In this document: positions 35,341-46,611 of the stretch, piece after piece
How positions within the stretch are numbered: the first letter of the stretch is position 1
Layout of the letters: each line of letters begins with the position of its first letter
Assembly: GCA_001414485.1 (NCBI GenBank)
Contig: LLEY01000045.1
Location: 124,001 to 188,000, forward strand
Source: Calycina herbarum
Lineage: Eukaryota; Ascomycota; Leotiomycetes; Helotiales; Pezizellaceae
Direction: 5' to 3'
DNA length: 64,000 bases
Notes under the pieces: model-generated
The model's database searches: none
What the model saw: the letters and a program-made list of their open reading frames with translations, nothing else
Told to the model about the DNA's origin: nothing
Made by a program: the position numbers and the translations under genes

Positions 35341-36317
35341 CTACTTTCTCTACAGCCACTTCTTAAAACTATTAGTATCTATTCTCTTAGGTATTAAAGC
35401 CTTCGCTGTTTTCCACCTACTCGATACCCCGAAGTTTCCATGCCCAGCTAGATTCTATATCAATTTTTTGATTCCCTATGTCTCTAGGCTATCCTCCCCC
35501 TTACAGATGATTCTTGATCTAAATCCCTTTTCCGTAAAACAGCTTGCTCGAGCCTGATCACTATAAGTGATACTAATCTGGAAGGCGTCATAGTAAAGTC
35601 GAGCGATCAATACGCTAGCACTACCATAATACTCCTCTTCGAGAAGCTGGAGCAAAGAGTGGCCAAACTCTCTTCTGGTCTCATCATAACACGCTCGGGT
35701 TCTCTAATCGCATTGTCCAGAAGCTAGATCTTGCGGCGACGAGTATTGCTCGATTAGAGAATGGTAGGTGAAAGGGTGTAGAGACAGTAGTTACAATCGA
35801 AGCCGAACGCGCTCTTGAGATAAGAACGCCGAGAGCTGGACGGCTCGCCCTTGTTGTAAGAGATGGTAATCTCTTCCCCGGCTTTAATAAAGCGGGTTAC
35901 ATAGATAGTTTCGTGATTTTCGATGCTGTTCCAGCTGTTATAAGTATTAGAAAGACAACTATGGTTAATGAGGCAAATGGTAGAGTATACTCTACTAACC
36001 ACAGAGTTCGGGCTATAAGGCAGAGTGTTGGTTTTAATAATACTGCTAAAAGGGTGCTTGCCAGGGAAGTTATTGTGAAGAGAAAGGAATTGCTGCTGCT
36101 TAGTCTTTAACAGGGCTTTCAGCTTCGCTACAATTATGCTTTCTAGTATACTTATTAATGAGTAGCTTAAAGTCGTTGTTAAAAGCGGCTTCTCTGAAAG
36201 GATCAGTTTGCCTTTACCAATATTAAAGCGTACGACGAGCCCCTTCCCCTTGTCTGGCACCTGCTGAATGCTGAAGAGTGGCAGGTTTAGCTTACTTATA
36301 GGATTAGTCCTAAGCAC
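35341..36317 (-). pseudogene. SET-domain protein pseudogene (SMYD/SET5-like)
   Basis: Minus-strand ATG 36317 starts MLRTNPISKLNLPLFSIQQV, then PDKGKGLVVRFNIGKGKLIL (SET N-terminal strand), the core ICLINHSCLSNTYNSWNS (NHSC motif) and IKAGEEITISYNKGE (catalytic Tyr region), and the post-SET segment FGFDCNYCLY (its Cys cluster reduced by Cys-to-Tyr changes). TAA 35754-35756 breaks the frame. Past it LLDNAIREPERVM and, one frame over from about 35650, LYYDAFQISI and RWKTAKAL continue a typical C-terminal domain to the end near TAG 35341-35343. SET enzymes methylate lysines. One frameshift and at least five stops make it dead. Confidence 0.8.
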
Positions 36318-36379
36318 ATATTAAGCAATAGTAGTCGGAATTTCTAGCTGGTTAGGCTAAAATGAGTTTAGAAAATAGA
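36318..36379. other. Short spacer upstream of SET relic
   Basis: No feature seen. Confidence 0.3.
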
Positions 36380-37030
36380 CTTTAAGTAAGTAAACTATAA
36401 CATACCTGCTTATAGTATCTAAACAAGTTATATACCTCTTACTATTTATACACCCCCTCTATCCTAAACGCCTTATTCTATGCTCAGATGCGAGAAGCAA
36501 AGTAAACCTTTACTACCCGAGTAACTGTATTAAGGTATTTCCTAATATAACTCTCTGAAATTTTAGAGCTAAATCGTAAGAATTTATAGCCCTTGAATAG
36601 AAGTAGCAGATGCTCGCCTACTTTGAAGGCGATGTAGTTTAGTTTAACCTCTACTAGGTTATTGTTTTAGTAATGCTTTTTTATAGCTTTAATAAAAGAT
36701 TGCTAATTCATCCTGTCTACTGCTTCTTTAGACAGGCGTAGAACTATGTCAAACCCGGAGTTAATGCCTATCGCTATAATTGTACTTACTATTAGATATA
36801 GGGGTTTATTAAATTATGTAGTAATAGCTTATACTATAGAATGTCGTCTAAAGAAGGGGATATTAAGCTGGAGGCAAAGAATAAAGGATGAGATGATCTG
36901 ATATATACGATACCAGGCTCGCCAGGGGCTAAGCTTGTCTTAAAAAGTCCTCCTGTAAGAAGCTCTTAAATTCGTCATCTTAGCGCTGGGCATTAATAAC
37001 TGCGAAGTCTGGCAACTATCTTTTAGGTCT
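36380..37030 (-). pseudogene. RIP-hit gene relic, unknown fungal protein
   Basis: The minus strand holds coding-like pieces in order: a stretch DKLSPWRAWYRIYQIISSFI, then STIIAIGINSGFDIVLRLSK, EAVDRMN stop QSFIKAIKKHY, LNYIAFKVGEHLLLLFKGYK and FLRFSSKISESYIRKYLNTV. Stops between them are TAA/TAG and one frame carries most of the later pieces. I do not know a function. Confidence 0.45.
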
Positions 37031-40000
37031 CACAGGTCTACTACGTAGCGAATTCTTTTCGTCCAATTGATGGCAGCTGGTACTCTCCCCTTGCTTAGGA
37101 GACTTTTTGTTCCTTAGGTTGGGATGGATTATAGTATCCTATGGCTCAAACTTTAAAATGCCATCTATTCTGGTTGTTAGTAATATATATATTCCACGTC
37201 GCTGTGGTCGTGCTTTAATTAGACAAAGGTAATATGTAAACTTCTTTTGGAATTCTGACTTTGCTACTCTATATCATGTTACTAGGGAAGGCATATAGGC
37301 GTAACAAACCCTGTTAAATCTCTGGAATTTTATTCATTTCTCTATTTTAAGAAAGCTGCTAGTAACCAGTTGTTAGTACTCTTCTTAGGTCTGTTTATAT
37401 AGTTCTAGATCGAGGGGGTAGGCGCGAGGTCGAGTACTATATCTCGGCAGGAACTTAGACTCCTTCGTAAGATCCTCTAGCCGCTGGTAGTTACTATACT
37501 AGCAATTCTATATAATGTTGTCTAAAGCATTAATACCTAATAACAGAAAAAGCATTAGCTGGAGAAGTCTCCTCTTAGCCTCGCTAACCTACAGTCTAAA
37601 TATTATATCGTTGTATAGTTCGTAGCTACGCGTTATTAAGTATAACAGTGACCTAATAGCAAATGATTTATATCTCGTGCTATTTTCCCTAAAGCTCTTA
37701 CGTTATTACCTGCTTTAGAACCTAGGTAACGAGCCTACGGCGGCGCGTAGCTAGAGGCTCTTATTCTAATCTTCTCTATGTTATTAAAATCCGTAAGCTT
37801 AAGGTAATCGTCGCTATTAAAAAGGATGTTCTCTAGCTGAATATTAGTATACGTATATCTGAGAGATTTAAACTATGCTATAGTACTCGAGAGTTTTATA
37901 ATCTATTATTTAATAAGCTCTGTTAGCTCTTTAGCTACGATCTTTACTAGTCTACCTAATAGTCTATCTAGCTTATAGAGTTGATATTGTTATAGGTAGG
38001 TAAATAGATTTCCTCTACTATATAAAGCTAAAAAATTAGTATTTAAGAGTCGTAGAAAGCTCTAAGAGATATTAGGACATATTAAAGGTTATACCTCGAG
38101 AATATTATAGATTTTGATCTTAGATATGAACTTTTTAGACCTATACTTATCGTAGGTGTCTCTGCTATAAAGAGTCTTTAAGGTAATACGATCGTTGACT
38201 CTAGACATATATCTAATTACTTCTAGAGATATGAAGATACTAGGAACCTTGAGAATAGTATGTTTTATTATAGCAACCTCTTAGTTTTAGCAACAGATAT
38301 AATAGATTATAATAAATATATAATAAGGATTCTAAAAAGACAGTGTTATAAAAGAATTCGATAGTTAATTTATAAATCATATGTTAAAGAATAGTCTTAA
38401 GCTATTAGCGGCTATACTACTTAGGCCTCTTCCTATTTATTATCTACTAAGACCTATGTCTCGTTAGCTTAGTAATTATTATAGAGTACTTTTAGCGTAG
38501 TAGCCCTTAGATAAGACGTGCTTTTAATACTTCTATAACCTCTATAATCTTTCTATAGTACTACTATACTATTCTTATCGATAATATAACTATAAAGTCT
38601 CTTAGTCGTAGTAATCAATTCCTAATATATAGTAGCTAAGAGTAATACTAAAATATCTTATTAGTGTTTTTCTTACTAAAAAGAGATAAATGACTTATGC
38701 GGCTAACTTTTCTAAGTATACTATAAATATACTAGATATACTACTAAGAAATTTAGATTTGTTTAAAAGCCTAGTATTTATAGTTAGATTATTACTACTT
38801 AAATTATACTTATAGACCTACTTTATATTTATTTAATTGATTTAAGGAAATAAAGAAGACTTATAGATATAAGTCTAATATATCCTAATCTTTCTAAGTA
38901 GTAGACTACTATAACTTTAAGAGTATAATATAGCCTCTGATTTATTAATATAGTTATATAGCTATCTCTCTATTTATAAAGAGCAGTTGGAGAAGAGTAT
39001 ACTCTATCTTCTAAGTAAAATAACATGTCGCCTTTATATAGATAAGAAGACTAAGACTCTATTAGGGATATGTTAGAATTAAATCCTAGTTTCTATACTT
39101 AATAAGACTTAGATGTGAGTAGTAAATGTTTCAATCTAATTCACTACCCTAGTACGAGGTTGTATAACCTAAGGTAACATAATATAAATATTTCATAGTA
39201 GCTAATATGCGTAGAAAGGTAGAGAATAAGATGCGGGGTTACATCGTGGTTTCTGGATGAACAGCGGCTACGAGTAGCTTGTCGATGATTAGTTCTTTGT
39301 CCTCGAGGGATTGTTATAACCGCAGACAGGGCAATTGACTCTATCGATTGTCTTAGATAGAAGTGTAGCTGCTATATTGACCTCGTGGTATAGGTAAGAG
39401 ATTTTCATGCAAGGGAAGGTGTATAAGATGGAATTACCCCGTAAGAAATCTCTTTTGTCGATAAAAATATAGCAGGTATCGGAGTTGTGGTTGGGAAGCT
39501 GTGTAAGAACGGAAAGTAATAGCATCTACCTCTGTAGGCACTTAATGTACTATAAGAGAGGTGTAGGCTGTACTACGCCAGTTGTATGTGACTTATGATG
39601 CGGTAGTGCGTACGTCTATACTCAAATTAATACATTTTATGATGATATTAGATAGAAAAATTAGGCGGACGTGCTAAGCAGGTATTTGTTGGATAGCGAA
39701 GAACACTAGCCCTTTACACTGTTGCGGAGAATTGCTCTAAAACCTATGTAGCTATTAGCTGGTATATTAAGCATTTGTCCCTTTTACTAACCTTATTGTT
39801 AAGGACGTTGAGCTTATAGAAATCTATACTATATCTCGATGTAAATAGAAAGTCTTTTTGCTATATCTCTAAGACATGTTCTCCTACTACCGAGTTATTT
39901 ATAGAAAAGAACCTATCTTCTAGGACTGACTTCCTTGTATCTACAAGCGCAAGTGTAGTTGACGCCATGTATAGGATGGTGGATTATTATTGATAGGTTA

Positions 40001-41390
40001 AAGAGATGCTGGTGTGCGACGGAAAAATAGAGCGAAATAGCTGCGCCTTAACAAGTTCGACCATGTGCGCAAAGGCTGATGGCGAAGTTGAGTCTTCAAA
40101 GTCAGAGGCACTTCCCTGCGCCTTTGACAAAATATGCTGAGCGTGGTAGAAGGAGTTAAGGTAATGGTGTGTAGCGAGGAAGAATGAAATAAATTGCGGG
40201 GTGGAATGTTGTAGTATAACGAAAAATAGGGCGTATCAGTGGTCCTTAGCATAGGCGAAGCTGATCGGATAAAACAACTAAGTTATCGCCGTCGCTTAAG
40301 AAACGACCTTAGAGAGGTTCTGGTCTCTTACTTACAATTCGAGAGATCGAAGCTATTTTGTAAATTAGCAGGACTTAAAGGGCTATATGATTCAGCCCTG
40401 TAATCCAACACCAGCCGATCGTGCGTTTACTCTGTATAGCGTAGCCTTATAGAACTATTATATATCCTCTCTTAGAGAGCTAGCCTTATTAATCCTTAGA
40501 ATTCTCTACTCTAATAGATTATCTAGTATAGATTTCTTAATAATATTATAGGTAAAGATACTATTATAGTGTTAGTTACTATTAATAATATATTCCTAGT
40601 CAGCTATACGCTCTTATAGGAAATAATTCGTAGCTCTCTAAATATTTCCTTACTACTTTCCTAAATATATACTGCCGGGAAATAATTTATACCTGCTTAA
40701 ATTTTTATATAAGAGCTTACGATACTTAAAAATCCTAGAAGTCTAGCTATATTAGGTTAGCTATAGGGTTAGAATATCGACTTTTAGAGATAAGGAAATT
40801 TTAAAGATTATAAGAGAGACTGCGTATGTATTAGTTAGCGCTATATTAGGAAGCAAAGAAAAGATCGTTGTTAGAGAGTACGAGGGACGGAACAGTTAAG
40901 TTAGTAATATTAGTAGAGAAATAGAGTTATAGGGAGTTAATATAATTAGTAGTATTAAAAGCAATTACGATTATGATATTAGACTACTATAGTTTAGCCT
41001 TACGCTTTAGCTACTTCCTTATACTTAAATAGCGCTGCTACTTTAGAGCTCTTCTTTCCTTGTAGTTAATCTACTTATTACTCCTCTGATGTAACGCCTA
41101 CTTATACTTCTCTTTAGCTATAACTAGCTTGCCTTAATCTTTTTAGAGGTTGCCTAAGTTATTAACTGTACTAAACCCGTCATCATGTTACGAGATTGTC
41201 CTATATTTTATAACTATATAAACTTTATATATGTATAACTTCTCCTTAAAACTAGACTTTCCTTACAATCTCTTTCTTAATTTGTAATCAATATCTTTAC
41301 CCACGTCGCAATTGTCCTTGAACTTGTACTTGTACTTCTTTCCTCACATATCACCTCTAACTCGGAATTGGAAAAGGTGTCTAAAAGCTT
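37031..41390. other. RIP-degraded AT-rich block
   Basis: More than 4 kb of low-GC sequence with abundant TpA and no family I can name. A 78-codon minus-strand stretch at 39289-39525 ends with NCPVCGYNNPS, a possible zinc-binding scrap. The section 39960-40260 has higher GC and may be a less-mutated spacer. No LTR termini were found here. Confidence 0.45.
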
Positions 41391-41557
41391 GATTTGATGA
41401 CTATGCCCCCCTCGCTTAACTTAATCACTATGTCACCCCGCTCAATAACCACCTCACTTAATTTGATCACCTTGGTCACCCTACTTAATTAGTAGTATGA
41501 TCACCTCGCTTTGTTTAATTACTGTGATCATTTCGCTCAATAATTACTATGATTGTC
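41391..41557. repeat. Minisatellite of ~25-bp CTTAATTTGATCACC-type units
   Basis: Five to six imperfect units, each with ctta(a)tt, gatcac or actatg, and a cctcgct/ccccgct core. An inverted, shorter relative is at 54905-54985 (reads ggtgatcattaattaag). Confidence 0.65.
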
Positions 41558-41708
41558 TAGAACTACAAAGTTATTAAAATTTATACGAATCAAAGAGGGT
41601 GACAGGTATTAGTTTTAGGCTACTTCATCGTTTAGGAGTAAAGGAAAGATATTTATCATAGCGAAAATATGCTGCCCTAGTTAGGCTCCGAATATCTTCA
41701 GTAGTAAG

Positions 41709-42137
41709 TGTAACAAAACTCAAACTATCTAACAAAGGTAATCGTTTCGAAGGGTTGGTATACAGGAAGAAGTACTAATGCGCCGGGTTGTTTACTCGGA
41801 GGTAAACTCGTCACTTATATCAAAGATGTCAAACAAGATGATATGATTGATAAACTAAGTTGAGCATGAAGCTCCTATCTAATAGCAGACCTGCCAGTCA
41901 TATATAGAACCTTCGTTCTTCCTACGTTCGATAGTTCGACAATCGAATTGTCGAAGTTCGTTTATTAGCCAGGCGAACTGGCGAACTTCATAATGTCACG
42001 TGATTACATACAAGAGAAATCCCTGGATCGCTTAGCTAGTCTAAGGATCCTTATCTGCTATAACTATTTCGATAGTGCTCGACCTGTCAGGGTGCCGCCT
42101 GGTCTTCACTTATCACGTGTGCACGTGATTCGTGACA
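41709..42137 (-). mobile_element. Solo chromovirus LTR, subfamily variant, TSD GTAAG
   Basis: 429 bp, TGTAAC to GTGACA, with perfect 5-bp repeats GTAAG at 41704-41708 and 42138-42142. Both ends match the 463-bp LTRs, but the middle (about 41920-42000) differs and holds an 8-bp-arm hairpin (TTCGACAA..TTGTCGAA, 41935-41955). It is clearly less RIP-mutated than the full-length copies. Confidence 0.93.
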
Positions 42138-42269
42138 GTAAGCCGTAGCTGAGTGCTAATGAAAAAAATATTAGTAAAGGAGTGTATATTTTAGCAGTGA
42201 TTTATTTTTAAAATAAGCTCGAATTAATACATCGAAAGCTTTTAGTTTTTTATTTAATAACGAAGGTAA

Positions 42270-43801
42270 GGTTTTCTGAATTTCCTTACCCCAGCCTATT
42301 CCATATAAACCGACTGAGGATAAAATCAAGTGTGAGGACGATCTCTTGCGGATGCTGCGTAAGCTCCACCAAGAAATCATGCAAGAAATAATTAAAATGG
42401 CCTATGGCTCGCTCTTATGGAGAATCTTTGCGGCTCGAAAATGGGGGGAGCGGCTGAGTGGCCTAACTGGTGATCAAGTTACACTCCCGGTAACTGATAT
42501 AACGTATTGGAAACGAAATCAATTAGAGGAGTCGGCAGATTTTGTGCGTAGGAACTCAGCCATCCAGACAGAAGACACACTTACCATCGCTATTGATAAT
42601 CTTGGTATACGATCTCTAGAAGTGTTAGATTCTTGGCCGTCTGTGATATCTCATTAAGCCAAACGCCATAAGGTCTATGTTGTCGAGAAGATTTCTAACT
42701 TTTATAATAGGCTGATTTTAGAAAAGAAGATATGTCAATTTATTGTTTATTCTTTATGAGACTTATTATATAATAGGGAGATTATATCCGTATCCAGAAT
42801 ATGGACGAGCCTCTTCGCCTATGGGATACTCCAGCCCCTCCACCTTTGCATTCCTGTTAATTCAAGGACAAGGAAACATCTCCTCTGCGACTTGGAACTA
42901 TTAAGTTAAATACCTCTCTTCGTGGCCTCTCTGTCTTCTGCTGCGACCGTTCTACCTATGGCATTTATCCTTATTATACTGATGATCTATCTTCCGTTCT
43001 TGATATTTTTAATCAAATTCCGTTAAGACGACGAAACACTCTTATCTGGCTTTTTTGTCTACTTACCCAGCAGCAAATTAAGGATGTTTGGCTACGACAT
43101 AATTCTATACCTATCTTTCCTACTCCGGCTCTCGTAGTAATTTATATGCCTCCTTTACTAGAATGCCTTTAACAATTGTATAGGTGAGGATAACTCGAGA
43201 CTAGATATACACCTTTGGTCCATATGAGACTTTAGGCTGTAGGTTCCAATACCTTGGCAGCACACCCTCTTATATTGTCTTTGAGAATGCCCTACTCGGA
43301 GAAGAACTTCTAGCCTTTGGGATTGCAACAGAGGTATCTCTAGAGCCCTATGAATCACCTCAAACTTATCACACACCTAGCCCTCCTTCGGAAATGGAGG
43401 GGTTATATTGTTGTAGCGCACTTTTGAACGGGGTACAATACGTCACAGGTTATTATATGGAAAGCATAGGAAGCATGGGACGCATGGTCAGCTATTGCGT
43501 AGGGATAATGATCAATTATTCAAATGGCCTTCAGCAACCTTTGGGTCAATGCAGACCGGATGCTTCTAGACACAAGGTTAATAATCCATTTAGCTTTCAT
43601 CACCTGTCAGATATCGTTTTCAGATCACGAAAAGAAATCCGTAAGGCGAGGGTTAAGTCTACAACCCTACAAGAGTACCACGATCTTGCAGAGTCTGGTT
43701 GGGAAAGTACGGAGATGAATGATGAAGTCAAACTTACATGGCTCTCTTGGTGGCATAAAGACACCTATACCTTTTGCGATATTAGCCATGTGAAAGCATA
43801 A
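42270..43801 (+). pseudogene. Decayed fungal hypothetical gene, about 500 codons
   Basis: Pieces in order on the plus strand: ISLPQPIPYKPTEDKIKCED; a clean stretch 42346-42657 (LLWRIFAARKWGERLSGL, LGIRSLEVLDSWPSVISH); after TAA, KVYVVEKISNFYNRL; then LWDTPAPPPLHSC, LGTIKLNTSLRGLSVFCCDR, STYGIYPYYTDDLSSV and LIWLFCLLTQQQIKDVWLRH; and finally 43394-43801 with CVGIMINYSNGLQQPLGQCR and WLSWWHKDTY to TAA. This order matches a family of large fungal hypothetical proteins I have seen near F-box-like genes, but I cannot name the function. At least five stops and two or more frame changes. Confidence 0.55.
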
Positions 43802-44043
43802 ATACAGTAGAGAGTTCAATATCATAACCTAGATCCAGCTCAATGCTACAACTGTAGTTAGACATTCGCACTACACGGCATTGTCGTGGAAGCCCTATGT
43901 AAGGGTTGGAATAAGTGAATGTAAATCAAAATAATATTCATAGATTGTAACACTATAGGAATAAAACAAAACGAAGCAAACAAGGCAAGCAAATTCAAGG
44001 TAAAAAAGAGCCCTTATATCCTCGCACTCCATCTTTAGTCTTA
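43802..44043. other. Spacer between convergent relics
   Basis: No feature; A/T-rich 3' region. Confidence 0.4.
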
Positions 44044-44694
44044 CTATTTCCTATAGTAAGTTGCTCCATACTTCTTCCTCCATTTATGAGTTTTCGATTC
44101 ACTATAATGTTTTGTTCCTTCCTTTTTCCAAGCTGCACTATCTGCCTTTAAATCCGCAAACATTGAAGTTCTCTCCTTTCCCTGAATTAATTTTTTAGAC
44201 TCAAAATAATACCCATTGTCACCGTCGTCATATTTTCGTTGCTCTAGGAAAGAAACAGGAAGATATATATCTACATCTTGTTTCAGTACCCTCTATGAAA
44301 TATCAATAGATGGCACCTAGTACTTGTTTACTGCGCCTTCGTCCAGCATGACAGGAGGAGACAATGCTCGAGCAGTCGTGGCGAGTGGAACTTTGTGAGT
44401 GTATGGAGAAGGAGTCGGTTGGGAAGTTGAAGCCGATGTTTGGGCAGAAGTGTTTGGAGAAACGTCCGTGGCGCTGGTTACGAATCTGGAATTGAGCGCA
44501 AGCAATTTGATTCTAGAGCCGATGAGAGCCTCTCGCAATTCAGTTGGAGCTGGTGGGAGCGTTGTGGTGATCCAACGAGGGTATCGCGACGTGGGGTTCA
44601 CAATAGCAGGATATCGAGTGGTGAGCGTCTGCCAAGGCTTGCACAATCGGCTGCTAACCCAACCCGGCAAAATCCGGCAGAAAAAGTCACCCAC
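44044..44694 (-). pseudogene. Hypothetical protein relic, two in-frame stops
   Basis: A single minus-strand frame of 217 codons from ATG 44694 to TAG 44044-44046 with two internal TAGs and no indel. Middle: Ser/Thr/Pro-rich linker (TSASTSQPTPSPYTHK), C-terminal half charged: DIYLPVSFLEQRKYDDGDNG, YYFESKKLIQGKE and a basic end HKWRKKYGATYYRK. The ATG lies inside the tandem-unit repeat (44596-44930), so the start may be borrowed from it. Family unknown. Confidence 0.45.
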
Positions 44695-44930
44695 CGAGTC
44701 CGGCAGAATCTGGGAAAATCGGCAAATTTTGAGACTGGCAGAAAAGGCTGCTAACCTAATCCGGCAGAATACGGCAGAATCGGTAAATTTTGAAACTGGC
44801 AGAAAAAGTCGCTAACCTACTTCGGCAGAGCCCGGCAGAATGGGTAAGTTTTGAGACTGACTGGCAGAAAATTCCGCTAACCAAATTCGGCCAAATTCGG
44901 CAGAATTTCTCGCCAGGGTGACTTCTTTAT
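44596..44930. repeat. Dispersed repeat of ~70-bp CCGGCAGAATC units, copy B
   Basis: Starts gttcacaatagcaggatatc and ends cgccagggtgacttctttat, like copy A at 8388-8677. About four units, each with gctaac, tccggcagaat, cggcagaatcgg, aaattttgagactggcagaaaa. Unit number and order differ slightly between copies. Confidence 0.75.
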
Positions 44931-44982
44931 TTTTTCTAGTATTTTATACTATCTAGTAGAGGAGGCTGCTAGTCATTGTATA

Positions 44983-45221
44983 TGTCACGAGTTGTAAGAA
45001 ATGTACACAACGAGTCCTAGTTGTCGTAGCAACTAAGGTCACCTGACCAAATTTCTTCCCAGAGTCTAACACGTCACAGAATAGTGATAAAGTGAAGTGT
45101 GCATACCGAATGCTATAAAGCGCACTTCGTGTCACGGGCTACTAGTGACTTGTTCAATCAAAAGACTAATTTATTACAAGGAGGAAATATCAAAGTGTTA
45201 CTCAGGGTCTAACCCGTTACA
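44983..45221. repeat. Possible LTR fragment without TSD
   Basis: Plus strand runs from TGTCACGAG to CCCGTTACA, so the termini are TG..CA in either direction, and internal parts repeat the end sequence (cagagtctaacacgtcaca and cagggtctaacccgttaca). Flanking pentamers gtata and cttcg do not match, so this may be one LTR of a broken element. A hairpin cttcggc..gccgaag follows directly. Confidence 0.35.
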
Positions 45222-45535
45222 CTTCGGCACCTACGCCGAAGCTAGACTACCTCCGGCATAGCCGCCCCTACGGCGGGCGGCTGGAACCGAGTATAAATAA
45301 ATCAATCATATCAATCAATCAATTAGGATTCGACCTGTAAGAGCAGTCTTGTAGAGCGAGGGTTTGAGTAATAAGCGGAGTAGGAGAACATAGGCAAGAA
45401 CTACAAGACCACTATACGAAAGATCCCCAATCATTCATCGTATGATCACAATGCCGTAGGAAGTACTACTACCGATGGACACCCAATATATCGATGTAAG
45501 CAATAACAAATATGTTCCCATCGAAGGACGAGCAT

Positions 45536-45727
45536 TGTGACGGTTCTGACCGTCACGTGCCATTTGGATCACGTGGTGTCGCTTAACGACCCACACCTTG
45601 TATTTAGATCGAAGCTCTCTCGAGCTCTCCTCTTCTCCTCAGCTTAGAATCTTCAATAAGACAGTTCTACGATTCCATAACCTACACCTTGGACGCCCTC
45701 GGGCAACATATCGTACGTGTCGTCACA
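45536..45727. mobile_element. Solo LTR, 192 bp, TSD AGCAT
   Basis: TGTGACGGTT to CGTCACA with perfect AGCAT repeats at 45531-45535 and 45728-45732. A relative in the opposite orientation lies at 53555-53747; shared internal tracts include ttgtatttag and ctctcgagctct. CACGTG and cacgtgg sites occur inside. Autonomous partner not in the window. Confidence 0.9.
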
Positions 45728-45875
45728 AGCATGTTCTAAACAAGCTAAGGTAATATTAGATAATAGCAATATTTCTTGAAATATGCTAAAAGTCCCTTGC
45801 CAAACCCTACAAAACTACAATTAGAGGCAAAAAATTAAATGTAATAGCCCGTCTTTCTGTTTAAATCTCCCCCGT

Positions 45876-46611
45876 GCAGAGGTACTTGACTATCCTAACT
45901 GACTTTGTACTCACTCCCACTTCCGGGGCTGGCGTCCTGGTTTCTTGTGTTGCCCATCAGCATTTCTAGTCGCCCCCCTCCCTTTTCGCTTCAAACCAGC
46001 CCCCCTTGGCCCTTTCTTAGCCTCGCGCTGTGCTCGAAGGCGGTCCTCAAATTTGCCCACCAGCTCCTTCGCATACTCTAGCGAGTGCTCAGGAAGCAGT
46101 GTCGGGGTCCAGTCCACTAAGAAGTGGGTTACACCATCAATAACCTCTTTGCCAATGATTCGGCGGACCTCCCAACCTTGGTCGCGGTCTTCGTCGTCGT
46201 CGGTCGCCTGTAGGCATAGGTTGGACTCTACCGGGTGAGCAGGTTCAACCACAGGAGTGGTTCTAGCAGTACTACAAAAGTCTCCTTCAACATGAATGCT
46301 AAAAGCTACGTTATCCTTTTCATTCTCTAGAATTGATGAAGGGGAACGCCGCTGTCGATTTTTATCGTAGTATACAGCTATTCCGTCGGAGAGGGGAGAG
46401 TCAGATCTCTGTCGTTTAGAAACCTACAGTGCCTCGTTGTTATTGATGAAATCGTTAGTCTTGTTATGCTTCTCGGCTATATAATTGGAAATTGGTTACA
46501 GGCTTTCCGGTTTTAATTCATGGTTACTAGACGGTCTACTATCTAGAATATAATAAGCGTTTCTAATATTAGGAATACTATTACCATCCAGTGTATTCGA
46601 TTTATCTATAG
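45876..46611. repeat. Chromodomain-module dispersed repeat, copy B
   Basis: Matches 10504-11230 throughout, with more C-to-T changes toward the high-coordinate end. The match stops after tttatctatag, the same point as in copy A. Confidence 0.8.
45911..46252 (-). pseudogene. Chromodomain-like protein fragment, copy B
   Basis: 113 open codons on the minus strand (first codon ATG? no, the frame opens without a sure start): HPVESNLCLQATDDDEDRD, then WEVRRIIGKEVIDGVTHFLV, DWTPTLLPEHSLEYAKELVG, KFEDRLRAQREAKKGPRG and a basic tail to the stop at 45911. The core is better preserved and more acidic upstream than in copy A. Upstream sequence up to 46611 corresponds to the copy A linker but is RIP-hit. 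Confidence 0.6.

Noticed and set aside
35291..35557. 88-codon plus-strand open frame with hydrophobic content
   Set aside because: It is the reverse of the C-terminal part of the SET-domain relic, whose minus-strand content matches that family; it also begins at GTG.
41391..41557. CRISPR array
   Set aside because: Units are imperfect, contiguous and without unique spacers, and the genome is eukaryotic.
44399..44815. 138-codon plus-strand frame over the tandem-unit repeat
   Set aside because: The repeat units have a period that leaves several frames open; the minus-strand frame 44694-44044 has better coding character.
44983..45221. Solo LTR with TSD
   Set aside because: Termini look right but flanking pentamers (gtata and cttcg) differ, so it is listed only as a low-confidence fragment.
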